A DNA stretch of 64,000 nucleotides from Dactylonectria macrodidyma (GCA_020744425.1 JAGMUV010000007.1:1860001-1924000), one strand, 5' to 3'. Positions 20,652 to 32,382 are shown, counted from the first letter of the stretch. The notes: generated from the sequence alone by a model not told the origin. Numbers and translations are program-made.

Positions 20652-22392
20652 CTAACACCGAATTTCCACCCCGCCCTTGCTCACTGTCAAATACTTGACT
20701 CCCTTGTACGGCTTAACCGTCTCTCCCAGACCTCGACTCTTCCTCGGGTCTATCAAGATACTTTCAACCTTGAGACCGCTTGCCAGCCATCCCTTGACCG
20801 AGAAACTTACTGATGCCGAAGTTGGCATGAGAATCTTGTTCTGCGCAATCTTCTTGGCATCCTTGACCTCACTGGCCGGTTCCTTCTTTGGCGTGCTCTT
20901 AGCTACGGGCACACTTTGGTATGGCTCGTTGAAGGAGTAGTCTGTCCCGAACCCGAATCCACTCGACTCATCTTCCTCTTCGTCGTCATCCACCAGCGGT
21001 CCCACGACAGTGCACCGCAGCCCAAAGAAGCTGGTCCCCCCCGAGAGCTCCTTTGCTGGAATGTTCCACTCCAACACCCGATCCCCGGGATTGAAGCTGG
21101 CATCGCCCCGGCTTGGTCGAATCTCAGAGAGGTTTCTAACATCTGCTGGTAGCGGGATCACAACGTTGAGATCATCGACCAAGGGCGATCCAGGCGAGCC
21201 GGGATGTGGCCCTCCCAGCCGCCCAGCTCCCCCTCCCCTTCCGAGGCCGGACGTGGCCGGTGAAGGCGCCCCCGGGACCTTGTTTACTTGTAAACGGACC
21301 TCAAAGTCTGAGCCCGTTGACCCAAGCCCAGTTTTGACCTCCATGTTTACGGGTAGTTTGAGGTTATTGGAATTCAAGCTCCCATTTTTGCCGCTTGTAA
21401 AGGGTAGTAGGTCCACCTCGTAGCCTGCTAGGATGAATCTCCCATCCGGAGGAATGAAGCTCAACTCTCCGGGTCTCTCCTTCCATCGGTTTAGGCGCAC
21501 GCAGGGGTGAAAGACGGGTAATTCCATGATTCCACTGAGGTTGTGTTTCCCAGACGGGCTAGTCAGGGTGAGCACGATATCCGGGACACCTGAGACCTTT
21601 GATGTGAAGGCAATAGTGCCGTTGGCGAACGCGGCCAGAGGCCTCCCTGAAGGCGCAAGCGTCACCGTTAGAGTTTCGACAATATCTGCGTACATTTCGT
21701 TGGACGTGTGCTTCACATTGGCTCGTCTCCACGGCAGGGCCGGTGTGTTGGATGCGATTAGGGATGGCGCGCTCGAGTTCGAAAAGTTGGTCGTCAACGG
21801 TGATTTCCTAACGCAATATTAGTTGATCATCCATGAGTATCGAAGCGCCGCGCATCGTAGAGAATCAGGGCACCAACCCAGGGAGAGTGAGGCCGCCTAG
21901 GAACTTGTCTACCCAGCCTTCTTGTTCCACAATCTCTCGCAAAGCATTGGGCTCCGTAGTGCAGATGGTGCCCGCATCGCACATCTCCGTCAACAGCTGG
22001 GCAACGACATCGTAGTTGTTCTCGATCTTGACGGCCAGGATGGGCGCGCCGAGAAAGTCCTCGAAGGCATCGACGACGCGGTGCAGGAACTCAAAGACCA
22101 GGAGAGGCTCGATCTCGGTGGACGTGGTGACGAGAAATAAGAGGTTGGCGTGGGTCAGGCTGAAGACAAGGGTGGGCGGGTTGGTGTTGGCGAGGTAGAT
22201 GAGGTTCGGCCGAGGTGCTCGATGCTCGAGATAGAGGGGCAAGAGATGGGCTGCCGACAGCGGCCTGCCCGTGTATATGTGGGACAGGACGGCATTCCTG
22301 GGGCAGTTAGTGGGCGAGAAAGGTGTCTATTCGGATGTGTCGTCGTACCTGCTGTCGTCGTAAATGTGCAGCGCTTCAATAACGCCGTTCAT
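20652..22392 (-). CDS. APM3: AP-3 adaptor complex mu subunit
   Basis: Medium subunit of the AP-3 adaptor, which sorts cargo from the Golgi/endosome to the vacuole. Three exons: 22349-22392, 21878-22297 and 20652-21807. The introns are 51 and 70 nt. The spliced protein has 539 residues. The N-terminal longin domain starts M-N-G-V-I-E-A-L and includes L-P-L-Y-L-E-H and V-F-E-F-L-H-R-V-V-D-A-F. The linker after N-A-L-R-E-I-V-E-Q-E-G-W is typical of mu3. The C-terminal mu-homology domain begins around W-R-R-A-N-V-K-H. It carries a glycine/proline-rich insert (near residue 350) and an acidic D-D-D-E-E-E-D stretch. Another in-frame ATG lies two codons upstream (22398) and could also be used. Divergent from the DMAC1-like gene, with 281 bp between starts. 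Confidence 0.92.
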
Positions 22393-22673
22393 TGTCATGA
22401 CCAACGCCCTCGAGGCTCGCGTGGGATGACGATTGACGCTTAACTTTGACAGGCTTGAGTCTAAGCTTTGGCCTCTGCGCTATCGCAACCCGCAACGTGC
22501 AATGACGAAACCCCGATATGCGACATGTGTAGAGTGGGCGCATGACTAAGCTTGGAGAAACATCCCACGTCCAATCACCGCTCATCATCACGCGGCTCTC
22601 GAAAGTTGAAGCTCGTGACAATTTGGGAGGCATTGCATCCGTCGCAAGTCGTCACCGGTAAACAGCTTTCGCC

Positions 22674-23032
22674 ATGGCAGGAGACGGTATCCCGACAGTC
22701 CAGTCCCTCGAGCGACCCGAGAAGCTCCAGGATATCCTGCGCCAGGATCGGGGCGACGACTGTCTGCCCTGCAAAGTCGTTGGTCAGTTCCTACAACCAG
22801 TGCCCTTCGTTCATACTGTCGACAAAGACGACCAGCTAACGTCTTTGTAGGCAGCGGTGCATTCTTCGGCCTAGCAGCGTACAGCTACCTCTCGGGCATG
22901 TCGCAGCTCGAGAAGCAGCGGGCCCTCATCTTGCAGAGCAAATCCGTCTTCGGCATGCGCAGCCGCAAGCTCGGCATCACCACCATCTCCGTGGGGCTTC
23001 TCTGGATGGGACTTTGGAGAGCATTTAGGTAA
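22674..23032 (+). CDS. DMAC1-like (DUF4536) small mitochondrial membrane protein
   Basis: Two exons: 22674-22782 and 22851-23032, with a 68-nt intron having a ctaac branch site. The spliced protein has 96 residues. A polar N-terminus is followed by D-C-L-P-C (C30, C33) and two hydrophobic segments at about 36-52 and 76-93, separated by a basic loop (R72, R74, K76). This order matches the DUF4536 family. Its animal member, distal membrane-arm assembly component 1, helps build respiratory complex I. A role in complex I assembly here is inferred from the family. The intron falls exactly at the V-V-G-S-G join. The gene is too small and split to be obvious from a plain reading-frame scan. It shares a short divergent promoter region with AP-3 mu. 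Confidence 0.82.
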
Positions 23033-23829
23033 TGCGGAGCACCACGTTGTATTTGCACACGACACGAACTCCACTCCGCCCACCGAAACAAACCTGAAGA
23101 ACCTGGTAGCTCTCTTGAAAACGCTCGACGAAATATATTCGACTTGGATTTGACGACCCAGCCAGCAAGCCCTCGTCCCTGTACATAGCAAAATAGCATA
23201 TCATGCCGAGTATGAGGCGTTTGGGGGCATAGAGTCTAGCCCAACAAAAGTTGTAACATTTTGTACTATTTACGCATGCCAATAGACGATGACCACCGGT
23301 GACCTTGTTCGGAAGTGTTCGTGTCTCGCATGTACCACGAGGCAGCAGATCCTTGAAGTCATTCTGTCGTAGACTGGTTTTTAATGCAGACATGGAATGA
23401 AGCGGTATCGGTCTTGTATTTCGGCGAGACGGCAACAACAATATGTCTGGATTTATTTTGCAGACATAGAATTCTCGTTTGAAAGATGCAGACTTTACAG
23501 TTGATAACCGTTTGGTACCTGTCGCTCCTAGATTGGTATTGTTCATTGTTCCAACAATCCTTCTAGCGGTCGTGTCCCAAACACTATCCAACCTCAAAAA
23601 TCTCGACTTCACGGCCCCACCTGGAATCTTCATCCAACTTCTCGACCACCAGCACAACCTCGAATTAGGCACCCAGCGCACTCAACTTGGATTGAAAAAA
23701 CGATTGTTGTAGGGATAGAGTAACAGGAGTCACATACAGACGTCGCATACTGCCGGCCAGCAGTCCCAGCTTGGTCCTGGCCTTGCTGCCAGCCTCATCT
23801 CTCACACCAACTTCTCATCTGACATCACA
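23033..23829. other. Intergenic between the DMAC1-like gene and RRP4
   Basis: Holds the 3' region of one gene and the promoter of the next, both on the plus strand. A 218-residue minus-strand open frame (23025-23681) crosses it but shows no recognisable domain. Confidence 0.55.
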
Positions 23830-24906
23830 ATGCCCATCACGGTCCTCAACCCTCAGCCTGTGGCCCAGCGGCCAGATACGGCCATGGAGATCGATTCAGA
23901 CTCGGACTCGGATTCGGAATCTGGCGGCGGCGCCAATGTCCACGGTGAAGACATCCTCACACCTGGCACCGTCATTACATCAAATTCTCAATGGATGCGG
24001 TAAGTGACACACACACACACACATCCGTTTTTATGGTTGTCGCAAGACTATATGAATATACTGACTCTGGTCTCAAGCGGACATGGAACCTACGTCGTTC
24101 CGGGATCAACAGCCATCACGTCCTCTCTCGCCGGCACCCTCACCAAGACGAACAAGCTCCTCTCGGTGAGGCCCCTCCGCGCGCGTTACACGCCCGAGAT
24201 TGGTGACCTGGTCGTCGGCCGCATCGTCGAGGTGCAGGCCAAGCGCTGGCGCGTCGACGTGGCCGCGTCGCAGCTGGCGATACTGCAGATCTCGGCGATC
24301 AACCTGCCCGGCGGCATCCTGCGCAAGCGCACCGAGACGGACGAGCTGCAGATCCGCAGCTTCTTCGCCGAGGGCGACCTGGTCGTCGCCGAGGTCCAGC
24401 AGCTGCACCAGGACGGCGCCGCCAGCCTGCACACCCGCAGCCTCAAGTACGGCAAGCTGCGCAACGGTGTCTTCGTCAGCGTCTCGGGCACCGGCGGCGG
24501 CAGCGGCGTCGTCCGCGCCAAGCGCCAGGTCTGGACCATGGACGTCGCCAACGCCGGCGGCAAGGTCGACGTCCTGCTCGGCGTCAACGGCTACATCTGG
24601 ATCAGCAAGCACATCGAGAGCGAAGTCAACGCCGAGGCCGCCGGCATCAACCGCATGGAGGAGAGCGTCAGCAGCAAGGTCTACTCGAGCCAGAACGACC
24701 CGCTCGAGCTTTCTACCATGCGCGAGATTGCCCGCATCCGCAGCGTCATTTTGGCTTTGGTCGAGAACAGGCTAAAAGTGGACGAGGAGACCGTGGTCAA
24801 GGGATACAGCGAGGCTGTGGAGTTGGGCAGAGAGTCACCAGATGACGATCTTTATCTAGGTGGAGAGAAGGGCAAACGACTGGCCGCTGCACTGACTGGT
24901 CACTAG
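23830..24906 (+). CDS. RRP4: Exosome complex component Rrp4
   Basis: Cap subunit of the RNA exosome, which processes and degrades RNA in nucleus and cytoplasm. Two exons: 23830-23999 and 24078-24906, with a 78-nt intron that begins with an (AC)n tract. The spliced protein has 332 residues. The serine/aspartate-rich stretch (near 22-31) precedes the N-terminal domain with P-G-T-V-I-T and the G-H-G-T-Y motif rebuilt at the splice junction (58-62). An S1 RNA-binding domain follows (about 95-185: [11 protein letters not shown] ... [11 protein letters not shown]). The KH-like part includes G-V-N-G-Y-I-W-I. Order and length fit fungal Rrp4. A glycine-rich insert (GTGGGSG near 194-200) is the only odd feature. 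Exon 2 is very GC-rich in its first half. Confidence 0.95.
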
Positions 24907-25245
24907 AGCGAGATGTAGAGACAACCGGGAAACTTGATACGAGGGAAAGGAGAAAAATTGATAGATACCAATAGAACACGGCCTGTATGAAGCTATTTGA
25001 AAAGTCATCACAGTACTGTCGCTTCACGCCCGTGGCTTGTTGCCTTCACCCCTCCTCTGGTATGCATGGGTGAGCCCTTAGAGCTCACTACAACTAGATA
25101 TGATTGGATATAATATTACAATACATTATTCGGCTCTGGGCACCGAAGTAGAAGATCTGCTAACCCATCATCAGCAATAAAACCCTTTCACACAAGCCAC
25201 CGCCTGGTACAATGTTCGGGCTATTCAACAACCAGCGGTAGTCTA
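24907..25245. other. Intergenic, convergent 3' ends
   Basis: 339 bp between the stops of RRP4 (plus) and the aldehyde dehydrogenase (minus). AT-rich around 25095-25125. No gene is seen. Confidence 0.6.
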
Positions 25246-26918
25246 TCATTTTGCCAACAATTGGTTCAAGAGGCCATTCTTCGCGCCGAGGACGGCGGCT
25301 AGCATAGCAAGAACGATCCATCTCAATAGAGCTTTCTTAGCGCTCTTGCCTCCGAGGCTGAAAACCATTCCTACAAAGTACTTGACGCTCTTCATTTGCA
25401 CCCCGTTGCGATCAAAATTTGGCTTCGCACTATTCATCACGTGAAGTCGTTTCAGATGGGGCCAAGAATAGGGCATGTAGCGCACACGGATCAGCGAATC
25501 AGCCCAGTAAGGAGGCTTGGCGATGGTGCGCTGATGGCTGAAGGTCTTGAATGAATAGTAGCCGTGGTAAGAGCCCATGCCCGACTGACCGACGCCGCCC
25601 ATGGGAGCTTGGGGAATCTGATTGTGGAAGAAAGAGTCGTTCATCGTTGCGCCGCCGGACGTGACACTATCGAGGACTACTAGCAATTAGCAGGAGCGAG
25701 ATTCAAGGTTAGGGTTTAGATCTTACCTTTCTTGTTTTCCGCATCCGTACCAAAGGTGAAGAGAGCAAGTGGTGTCGGGTCAACTGTGTTGGCGATGTCG
25801 ATGGCCTGATCTAGAGTATCAAAGGCCATGACGGAGAAAACCGGACCAAACGACTCCTCAGCCATCATACTGTCCTTAACATCGTCGACAAGAACGGCAG
25901 TGGGCTCGATGAAGAAGTCCGACTCATCCAATGAGCCTCCAAGAACGATCTTACCCTTAGAGGAGTCAAGCATCTTCTTAATGCGTTCGAAATGGCGCTT
26001 GTTAACGACTCGCGCAAAGTCTGGGCTCTTCTTAGCACCTTTGGGCATAAAGACCCGGAGCTGGCCATTCAACTCGCCAAGGAACTTGGAAAGTACGCTA
26101 CGTTCCACGAGAATGTAGTTGTGGGAGACACAGACTTGTCCAGCGTTGAGGACCTTCTGCCAGAGTAACCGTCTCGCGGCCATCTTGAGATTGGCATTCT
26201 TGGTGACAAAGGCAGGGTTCTGACCACCCAACTCGAGAAGTACGGGGGTTAGAGTCTCAGCCGCCTTCTGGGCAACGATCTTGCCGATAGCCTTGCCACC
26301 TGTGAAGGCAATTTTGTCGAACTTTTGCTCCAGAAGGAGCTGGGTTTCTGGAATAGCACCGTTGATGTAAGTGTAGCACTCAGGGTCGAGGCATTCGTCA
26401 AGCAGCTTCTTGAGAACCATGGCGGAGTAAGGCGACGCCTCTGATGCCTTGAGGACGACGCAGTTGCCGGCGGCGATGGCGCCAATCATGGGCGTTAGGT
26501 TGAGCTGGAAAGGGTAGTTGTAGGAGCCAATAGTGAGAACGACGCCGAGGGGTTCATTGCGGATGCGATGTCCCATGATCTTGAACTCGAGAGGGACGTT
26601 GACAACAGGCTCATCCTTGGCCCAGTTTTCGATGTTGTTGATCATGTCTAGGCACTCCCGCTTGACCCAGTCGATCTCGGAGAGGGTGGACTCGAACTTG
26701 CACTTGCGGAGATCCTTCATGAGAGCCTCCTCCATGAGGGGCGTGTTGTTGACGATGCCCCAGTACAGCTTGCGCAACTGCACAAGCCGGAACTGGATAT
26801 CCTTGGTGCGGCCAGTCCTGAAGGTGTTACGGAGCAGGTCAACCTTTGCTGGGATGTCATCGAGTGCCGTGTGCTCGAAGGCAGGGATAGCGGGCTTGGG
26901 AGAGTCCACGGTAGCCAT
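25246..26918 (-). CDS. HFD1: Fatty aldehyde dehydrogenase, membrane-anchored (ALDH3 type)
   Basis: Oxidises long-chain aliphatic aldehydes to fatty acids with NAD(P); yeast Hfd1 also acts in the 4-hydroxybenzoate branch of ubiquinone synthesis. Two exons: 25727-26918 and 25246-25679, with a 47-nt intron. The spliced protein has 541 residues. Visible are the cofactor-binding region around G-S-Y-N-Y-P-F-Q-L-N (131-140), F-T-G-G near 205-208, the general base Glu229 in L-L-E-L-G-G, and the nucleophile Cys263 in N-A-G-Q-V-C. The E-E-S-F-G-P motif follows later. A hydrophobic segment at about 513-531 followed by a short polar tail fits the C-terminal membrane anchor of ALDH3 fatty aldehyde dehydrogenases. 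Splicing restores the K-V-V-L-D-S-V-T-S-G-G join. Confidence 0.93.
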
Positions 26919-28382
26919 GATATCGGCTTGGTCGTCGAAATAATGGCGATAGCTGTGGCGGGTGTACGTAGTGTGTGAATGGACGAGGTGCTGACGTCAA
27001 AGCTGCGATGCGCGCCAGTCTCAGTCTTGGAATATTTGGCGGGACGTGGAGGCAGAGAGGTTCTCGAGAAAGTGTGGTGATGATGACAGAGAGAGGGGAA
27101 CCTGGTGGGTAGACGAGGAATGCGAAAGAGGGACACGAGACGAGACGAGACGAGACGAACAAGCGATGAACAGAGGCGCGCAGTCAGTCGGCGTCTTCCT
27201 AATCAGGTCGCGATAGCAGTGAATTGGCTCGGCTTACTTCCCTGCTTCACGTGCAGGTTGCAGGGGGGTTTGTTCAAGGGAGCAAGTGCAGAGTACAGAC
27301 AAATGAACAGGGAGGAGGGAGAAGAAAGGGACGGGGTTGCTATAAGACAGAGCTGGTCAGGCTGTCAGACGGAACAAGCCACATGAACTACAGATCAGTG
27401 CGCATGCAGCATTCGTTTAAGTTAATCCATCATCGGATGGAACGGATCAAAGTCGATCCCGACACAGAAGCTGAACAGGAAGGAAGCGAAGGGTTCGCAA
27501 CATGAAGTAGGAGTCGCGGATGGACATCTACATCACTGCTCCGTCTACCGATACTTTACAAGCCATCCATATGACAACGAACACGGCTTGGTGGGCTACC
27601 AAATTGCAGCTCCAGCCATCTGTGGGTGTGCCGAGGCTCACTTTACAGGGGTGTATTTCCCAGCTTCACCACTAACACTCAACGGATCAGAGAACACTCC
27701 AACTGATCACCGACATCGAGACTCGACCCGGTACAGTTCCAGCTGCTGCAACCCCTTCGCATCTTTTTCTGATTCGATACCGCAACTGGCGAGCTTCACC
27801 GGTTCGAAACGTGTGTACGAGAAAACGCGGGGAAAGATGCCCACACTTTCTAGCTTCATCGTTCATTTGCCGGACCCCCGCAATAACACTTTTCTATCGT
27901 CGCATTCCCCAACTCCGGGCCACCCTTCAATCAGGCCCTCCCTGTCTTGCCATGCTGATCTAGCCCGGGCTTGTAACTTAAATCAAGCTTCCATCTGTGT
28001 TCGAAACCCTTGTCACACGCTCCTTTTCGAGTGATTTTTATGCGTCCATGAGCGGGGTGGTCACTTGCCTTTCTTTCACTCCCAGCTCTCTCTATCTGCC
28101 TGCTCCTCACTACGTCGTGCGGCTTTATTGGCGTGGGTGGCTGCATTGGCTAGTTCAAGGTGATTGCCCTTTAATGTGGAGGTACTCGCGTCTTAATCAA
28201 CCTGACCTGTGTTGTTGTTTGTAATGCATCTCACCAAGACTTCTGCGTTGAGCTCACGAATTCACTGGGTGAGAGCCGTCAACTGCTCCCCATAACGGAA
28301 GGGTCATCTTAACCAGTCAGCTCGTTAATATTGCTAGACAACTAATTAATGAAGTACGCGTTAATCGTATACTGCTAATCAT
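26919..28382. other. Gene-poor spacer upstream of HFD1
   Basis: Holds the HFD1 promoter and leader, including four perfect cgaga pentamers at 27136-27155. A plus-strand 148-codon frame (27588-28034) has no recognisable domain and is not called. Otherwise I see nothing. Confidence 0.55.
27136..27155. repeat. Pentanucleotide (cgaga) x 4
   Basis: Short perfect tandem repeat about 220 nt upstream of the HFD1 start codon. Confidence 0.9.
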
Positions 28383-29162
28383 TCATGCGAAACAACACAC
28401 TTTGCTCCGTTTCTTAGGCGGCCCTGCCGGTTGACTTCCTGCCGTCTCCTCCTCAGGATTTACAGCCTCTCCTTCTAAAACACCACGCCTTTGCAACACT
28501 TTCGTCGCAAGATCCTCTATCGCCTCTTGCACACCGTTGCCTAATAGGGAAGACGTCTCAAAGAAGGGCACATCGAGCTCATTGGCAAGCGCTCGCCCAG
28601 CCGTCAATCCTTTCTCCCACCTCTCGCCCAATTCCTCCGCACGGTCCGATTTAGTGGCCGCCACGACCATTGGAGGGAACGCAGCACCCGAGATATGCGG
28701 CTGGAGCTTCTCCTTCGCCAAGCGGATCACGTCGATGCTCTTCGGGCTGGTTCCATCGTACGCAAGCAGCAGTGCGTCCGCCTCCGAGGCTATGACGAAG
28801 GCATGATTACTCGAGTCGGTCCACAACGGGTGAGGGTGGTCGACGGTGAGCATGCATCTGATATCTGAGATGACACATTGTTTGCGATGCCCCTCGCCTT
28901 CATACATAGGGTCATACTCGTTCATGAACATGTCGAAACAATACTACGCCGACATGTGTGAGTCAGGGACTGGTCTGAGTTCATAGCATGGCTGAGACCA
29001 GGCTAGCATGATAGCGCTGTAGACAGAGTTCGATGACAAAAAGAATTATGGTAAACTAACTCGCTTAGCTAGGCAGTCTTTCCCTATGTCTGTGTCGCCT
29101 AGGATCGAGATGCGCATCTGCTCGACCTTTGGTTTGGGGGTTGCCGCCTCGGGAGCCGACAT
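28383..29162 (-). CDS. Divergent Ras-like protein with C-terminal CaaX-type end
   Basis: Two exons: 29061-29162 (34 codons) and 28383-28943, with a 117-nt intron. The spliced protein has 220 residues. Ras-type layout is recognisable. There is a P-loop-like G-D-T-D-I-G-K-D at 22-29, an effector-region F-M-N-E-Y-D-P-M-Y-E at about 40-49 (compare D-E-Y-D-P-T in Ras), a base-recognition T-K-S-D at 131-134 and E-T-S-S at 163-166. Key residues are missing. The P-loop Ser/Thr that binds magnesium is Asp29, the switch-I Thr is Met, and no D-T-A-G switch-II motif is seen (the equivalent stretch reads V-D-H-P-H-P-L-W). A basic K-K-R-S-K tail ends in C-C-F-A, which fits prenylation and membrane attachment. 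It may bind GTP poorly or not at all. Physiological role unknown. Confidence 0.8.
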
Positions 29163-29916
29163 CTTGATGGAAATGATGATACGTGCCGCCCATATGCCGG
29201 CTATGAGAGATAGGCAAGGAAGTGAATTGTATGCGATTGGATTTCTTAGCAGGCGGTGGCGTATCGGTTCTTCGACCGGTGAGCAACGGGACTGAGTGAA
29301 CTTAACACCACCGCTAACGGAGGCCGATGGTGTTGTCTATAAATGGTCGCATAGTTCCGCTAGATCTTAGGTCAGCGACAAAGATGGTATCCGCACCTCT
29401 AGATCTTGCATGGGCGTGACCGGGCTCGACGTTTCAAGTTCATTCATGGCTGTGAGGCGCTGAGGATTTGGTATCCTTCCTTGTGTCAGACAGCGTTCGG
29501 GATGTCGATCCTCCTGATTTGATAGGCTGAATCGGTACAGTAGCCATAACGGGGCCTAGGTCAGCACGCATACACCTTCGAGGCGACGACTAGACTAGAA
29601 GATATGAATCTCTCAATAAGCATTCTCTTTTGATGGCCAGTTTTAACAGGCAAACCACGGTTAACCTCTGGTCATAGAGTGCTGTGTACCATGTAGGTAG
29701 GTGTCGAGTGATGAAAAAGAATCCACAATGCACATCAACTCACTGCAATCATAAACTCAAGCTTGCTCATCATGCTTCAATGTACATGCATATCGTCTTG
29801 AATGCCTCTTTAACCTACATCGTACAAGCACATCTCCTGTACATGTCCGCCTTTCTAGCGTATAATACATTTCTCCGGTCAAGAGTAGTTCACGCCGAAA
29901 TCGATCTCTCTCGCGT
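29163..29916. other. Intergenic between mS35 and the Ras-like gene
   Basis: Promoter of the Ras-like gene and 3' region of mS35, both on the minus strand. No supported reading frame. Confidence 0.6.
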
Positions 29917-31134
29917 TCACCTCCGCGCACGGGGGCCGCCCAGAGACCTTACGGGTTCAGCCATCAACAGCTCCGCAGCCCTTTGCCTCTCCTCCTCCGC
30001 CTCCAGAGCCTTCTGGTTCAGAAAGTCCTCGATAATCTTGCCGCCGTCGATCAGCAGTTCGTTCTCGGCCTTTTCCAGATCCAAGAGGGACGCATTCTTG
30101 CGCAGCTCGGCGAGCTCTTCGATGCGCTTGGGGGTGAGGCGCCACTCCTTGGGAAACTTGGGCTTCTTCTGGAATTGGTGGTGGCGCACGTCCAGCGGGA
30201 TGTCCGCGAACGTGTCCTTGGGGTCCTTGGCGGCCGTGATCAGGTCGTCGACTAGGTTCGACAGGTAGCGCTTGTTCTGGGCCTGCTGCTCGTAGCTCTC
30301 GCAGCTCATCTTGATAATATTGGTCTCCGGGTTGTACCGCGGGCCGGCGAGCTTCTTTAACTTCTCGGTTTGCACGGCCGTGAGCTTGAGATCGTTGGGG
30401 GAGAACTGCACCACAACCTTCTTCTCGGCAGGGTGAGATTCTCCCATGTACGTGGTGTAGCGCCATCGGAGGACTTGGCCTTCGGCGGGGGGAGTGAACG
30501 GTTTGGCGAGCTCTGCAGTGTGGTGTTAGTCCAACCCTGAACGATACAGCCACTACACGATGCACTTACTAGAAAGAAGAGGCATCTCCCAAACCGCCAA
30601 TCGGGCGTAATTTCGCATCTCTCTGATCTGGTCCAGCTTTCCGTGGGCCATAGACGTGATATCATCCTCGTCAAATTCATCCAATTCTTCCGTGTTCGTT
30701 TCCGGATCCTCCTCGTCGTACCAAAACGATTGCTTGTTCGGCCTCTCGCCCTTATCAGTCTTCATCAAATCATCTAACACACCTCGATCTTCAAAGCCCC
30801 AGCCAGGTGTGCGGTCCAAGGTCTCCGTGAGGTATTCGTCGATGGTGTTGTATCCATTTTCCTTGGCTAGCTCATCAAGTTGCTTCATTCCCTCGGGGGT
30901 AATGGCCTCGTTGAAAGACGCCATCATCTTCTTCAGCTCAATCGGAGCGTAATCCTCGGCATCTTCCTCCTCTTGCTCGCCCTCTCGAGCCCATCGTATC
31001 GTCGAAGTGGTGAAGGATCGCGGGGGGTTGAGTGATTGTCGGGTGATGTACCGTGCCCGTGGGATTCGTTGAAGGCTAGGTGCCCTGCGGCACGCCAGAG
31101 CACATAGCCTTGCGGCTGCTGAAGCTGAAGCCAT
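29917..31134 (-). CDS. RSM24: Mitochondrial small-subunit ribosomal protein mS35 (Rsm24)
   Basis: Component of the mitochondrial 37S ribosomal subunit. Two exons: 30570-31134 and 29917-30512, with a 57-nt intron (ggactaacacc branch region). The spliced protein has 386 residues. The N-terminus (M-A-S-A-S-A-A-A-R-L, then several arginines up to about 50) is a mitochondrial presequence. The acidic middle (E-E-D-E region near 50-60 and again near 150-170) and the R-E-M-R-N-Y-A-R-L-A motif before the splice are typical of fungal mS35. So are the conserved K-P-F-T-P-P, L-R-W-R-Y-T-T-Y-M-G and V-V-V-Q-F-S-P-N-D-L blocks after it. An in-frame ATG seven codons upstream (31155) is less suited to a targeting signal. 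Divergent from ALG13, with only 263 bp between starts. Confidence 0.93.
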
Positions 31135-31397
31135 TGCGAATTGGTCAATGGGCAATGGCAGCGCCGGGTTATCGTCCGCGTGGGTATAAGGCGTGAGCTT
31201 TCAAAAATTTAGCTACCAAAATCGCACCTGCCCTCATGTTTCAATACCGAGGTTTTACCAGTCACCGAACACCACCTCATTCCCACTGCGGCTAATCTCC
31301 GGCTAGCTATCCAGCTACAACGACCCTCTAGTCCGGCCTTCTTGGTGAATACATTTGTTGTTCTCGAGTTTCTGCCATTGTTTTTCCAAGACGAAAT

Positions 31398-32142
31398 ATG
31401 AATGAGAAGAGAGGTCCTGTTGACCGCTATTGTCTGGTTACTGTCGGTGCCACAGTTGGGTTCAAAGAGCTTACTGCTGCAGTCCTCCAGCCGAGTTTCT
31501 GGGAGTTTCTTGGTTCTCGAGGTTTCACCAAACTCCACGTCCAATGTGGGCCGGATGTTTCGTGGGCAACCGCAGAGCTGGCTGCTCGAAAAGATGAAGT
31601 CCCATCAAGTCTCTCTATTTCTATCTTTGACGTTACGAATAACCTCATGAAAGATGAAATGATGTTTTGCAAGGCAGTCGACGGAAAAAGGAGTCAAGGA
31701 CTCGTCATCTCACACGCGGGTGGGTTCGTTAACTTTCACTGTGTTTTCCAAGTGAATCTTATATATGTCTAGGAACCGGGACGATTCTCGACGCATGGAA
31801 ACTATCCATACCCTTAGTCGTGGTCCCCAACACCCTCCTTCTAGACAATCACCAGACGGAAATGGCCGAGCACCTAGCAAAAGAGGGATACGCAATCCAG
31901 AGCTCCGGCCAGTGAGTATACATCAACGACCATTGTTGCAATCAAAACTAAGCTAACACCACTCCTCCACGCCAAGTGATCTTCAAGAAGCTATCCATAA
32001 GGCGGACCTCCTCTGGGAAGAGAATAAGACACGCTGGCCACCCAACAAGCTGTCACACCAAAGTAAAGGACGGCTTAGCTTGTGGGATATTGGTGTGACG
32101 GAAGTGGCGAAGGAACAGAATGCTTACATGGCCCATGACTAG
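31398..32142 (+). CDS. ALG13: UDP-GlcNAc transferase catalytic subunit Alg13
   Basis: With the membrane anchor Alg14 it adds the second N-acetylglucosamine to dolichol-PP-GlcNAc on the cytosolic face of the endoplasmic reticulum, an early step of N-glycosylation. Three exons: 31398-31719, 31773-31911 and 31977-32142. The introns are 53 and 65 nt, the second with a ctaac branch site. The spliced protein has 208 residues. It starts with the V-T-V-G-A-T-V-G-F nucleotide-sugar loop (about 14-22). The UDP-binding motif S-H-A-G-T-G-T-I-L-D is rebuilt across the first splice site, followed by P-L-V-V-V-P-N and N-H-Q-T-E-M-A. The enzyme is soluble, with no membrane segment, as expected. Convergent with AIP1 (240 bp between stops) and divergent from mS35. 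Confidence 0.94.
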
Positions 32143-32382
32143 GGGATGGACATGTTAAGGTATCTGCTTCACTGGACCAACGCCATACGCGTTTGAGCAG
32201 TCCTTTGTACGTGTGGTTGGTGGGAGGTGCTGTGTGATTATCCTTACAAGGGGGACGCATCCATAGGGTTGGGCGTTGTTAGGCTTGTTGCTTCTTCTGA
32301 TGATTCAAAACACCATATTTAGTTCTAAGACTATCATACCTCTATGAAATTGAACGCTCTTTTCTAGGAATTTGAGAGGCTC

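Noticed and set aside
23025..23681. 218-codon minus-strand frame
   Set aside because: Overlaps the 3' end of the DMAC1-like gene; contains no recognisable domain or membrane pattern. Kept only as a possibility.
27588..28034. 148-codon plus-strand frame upstream of HFD1
   Set aside because: No domain, no splice sites linking it to other frames, and unremarkable composition.
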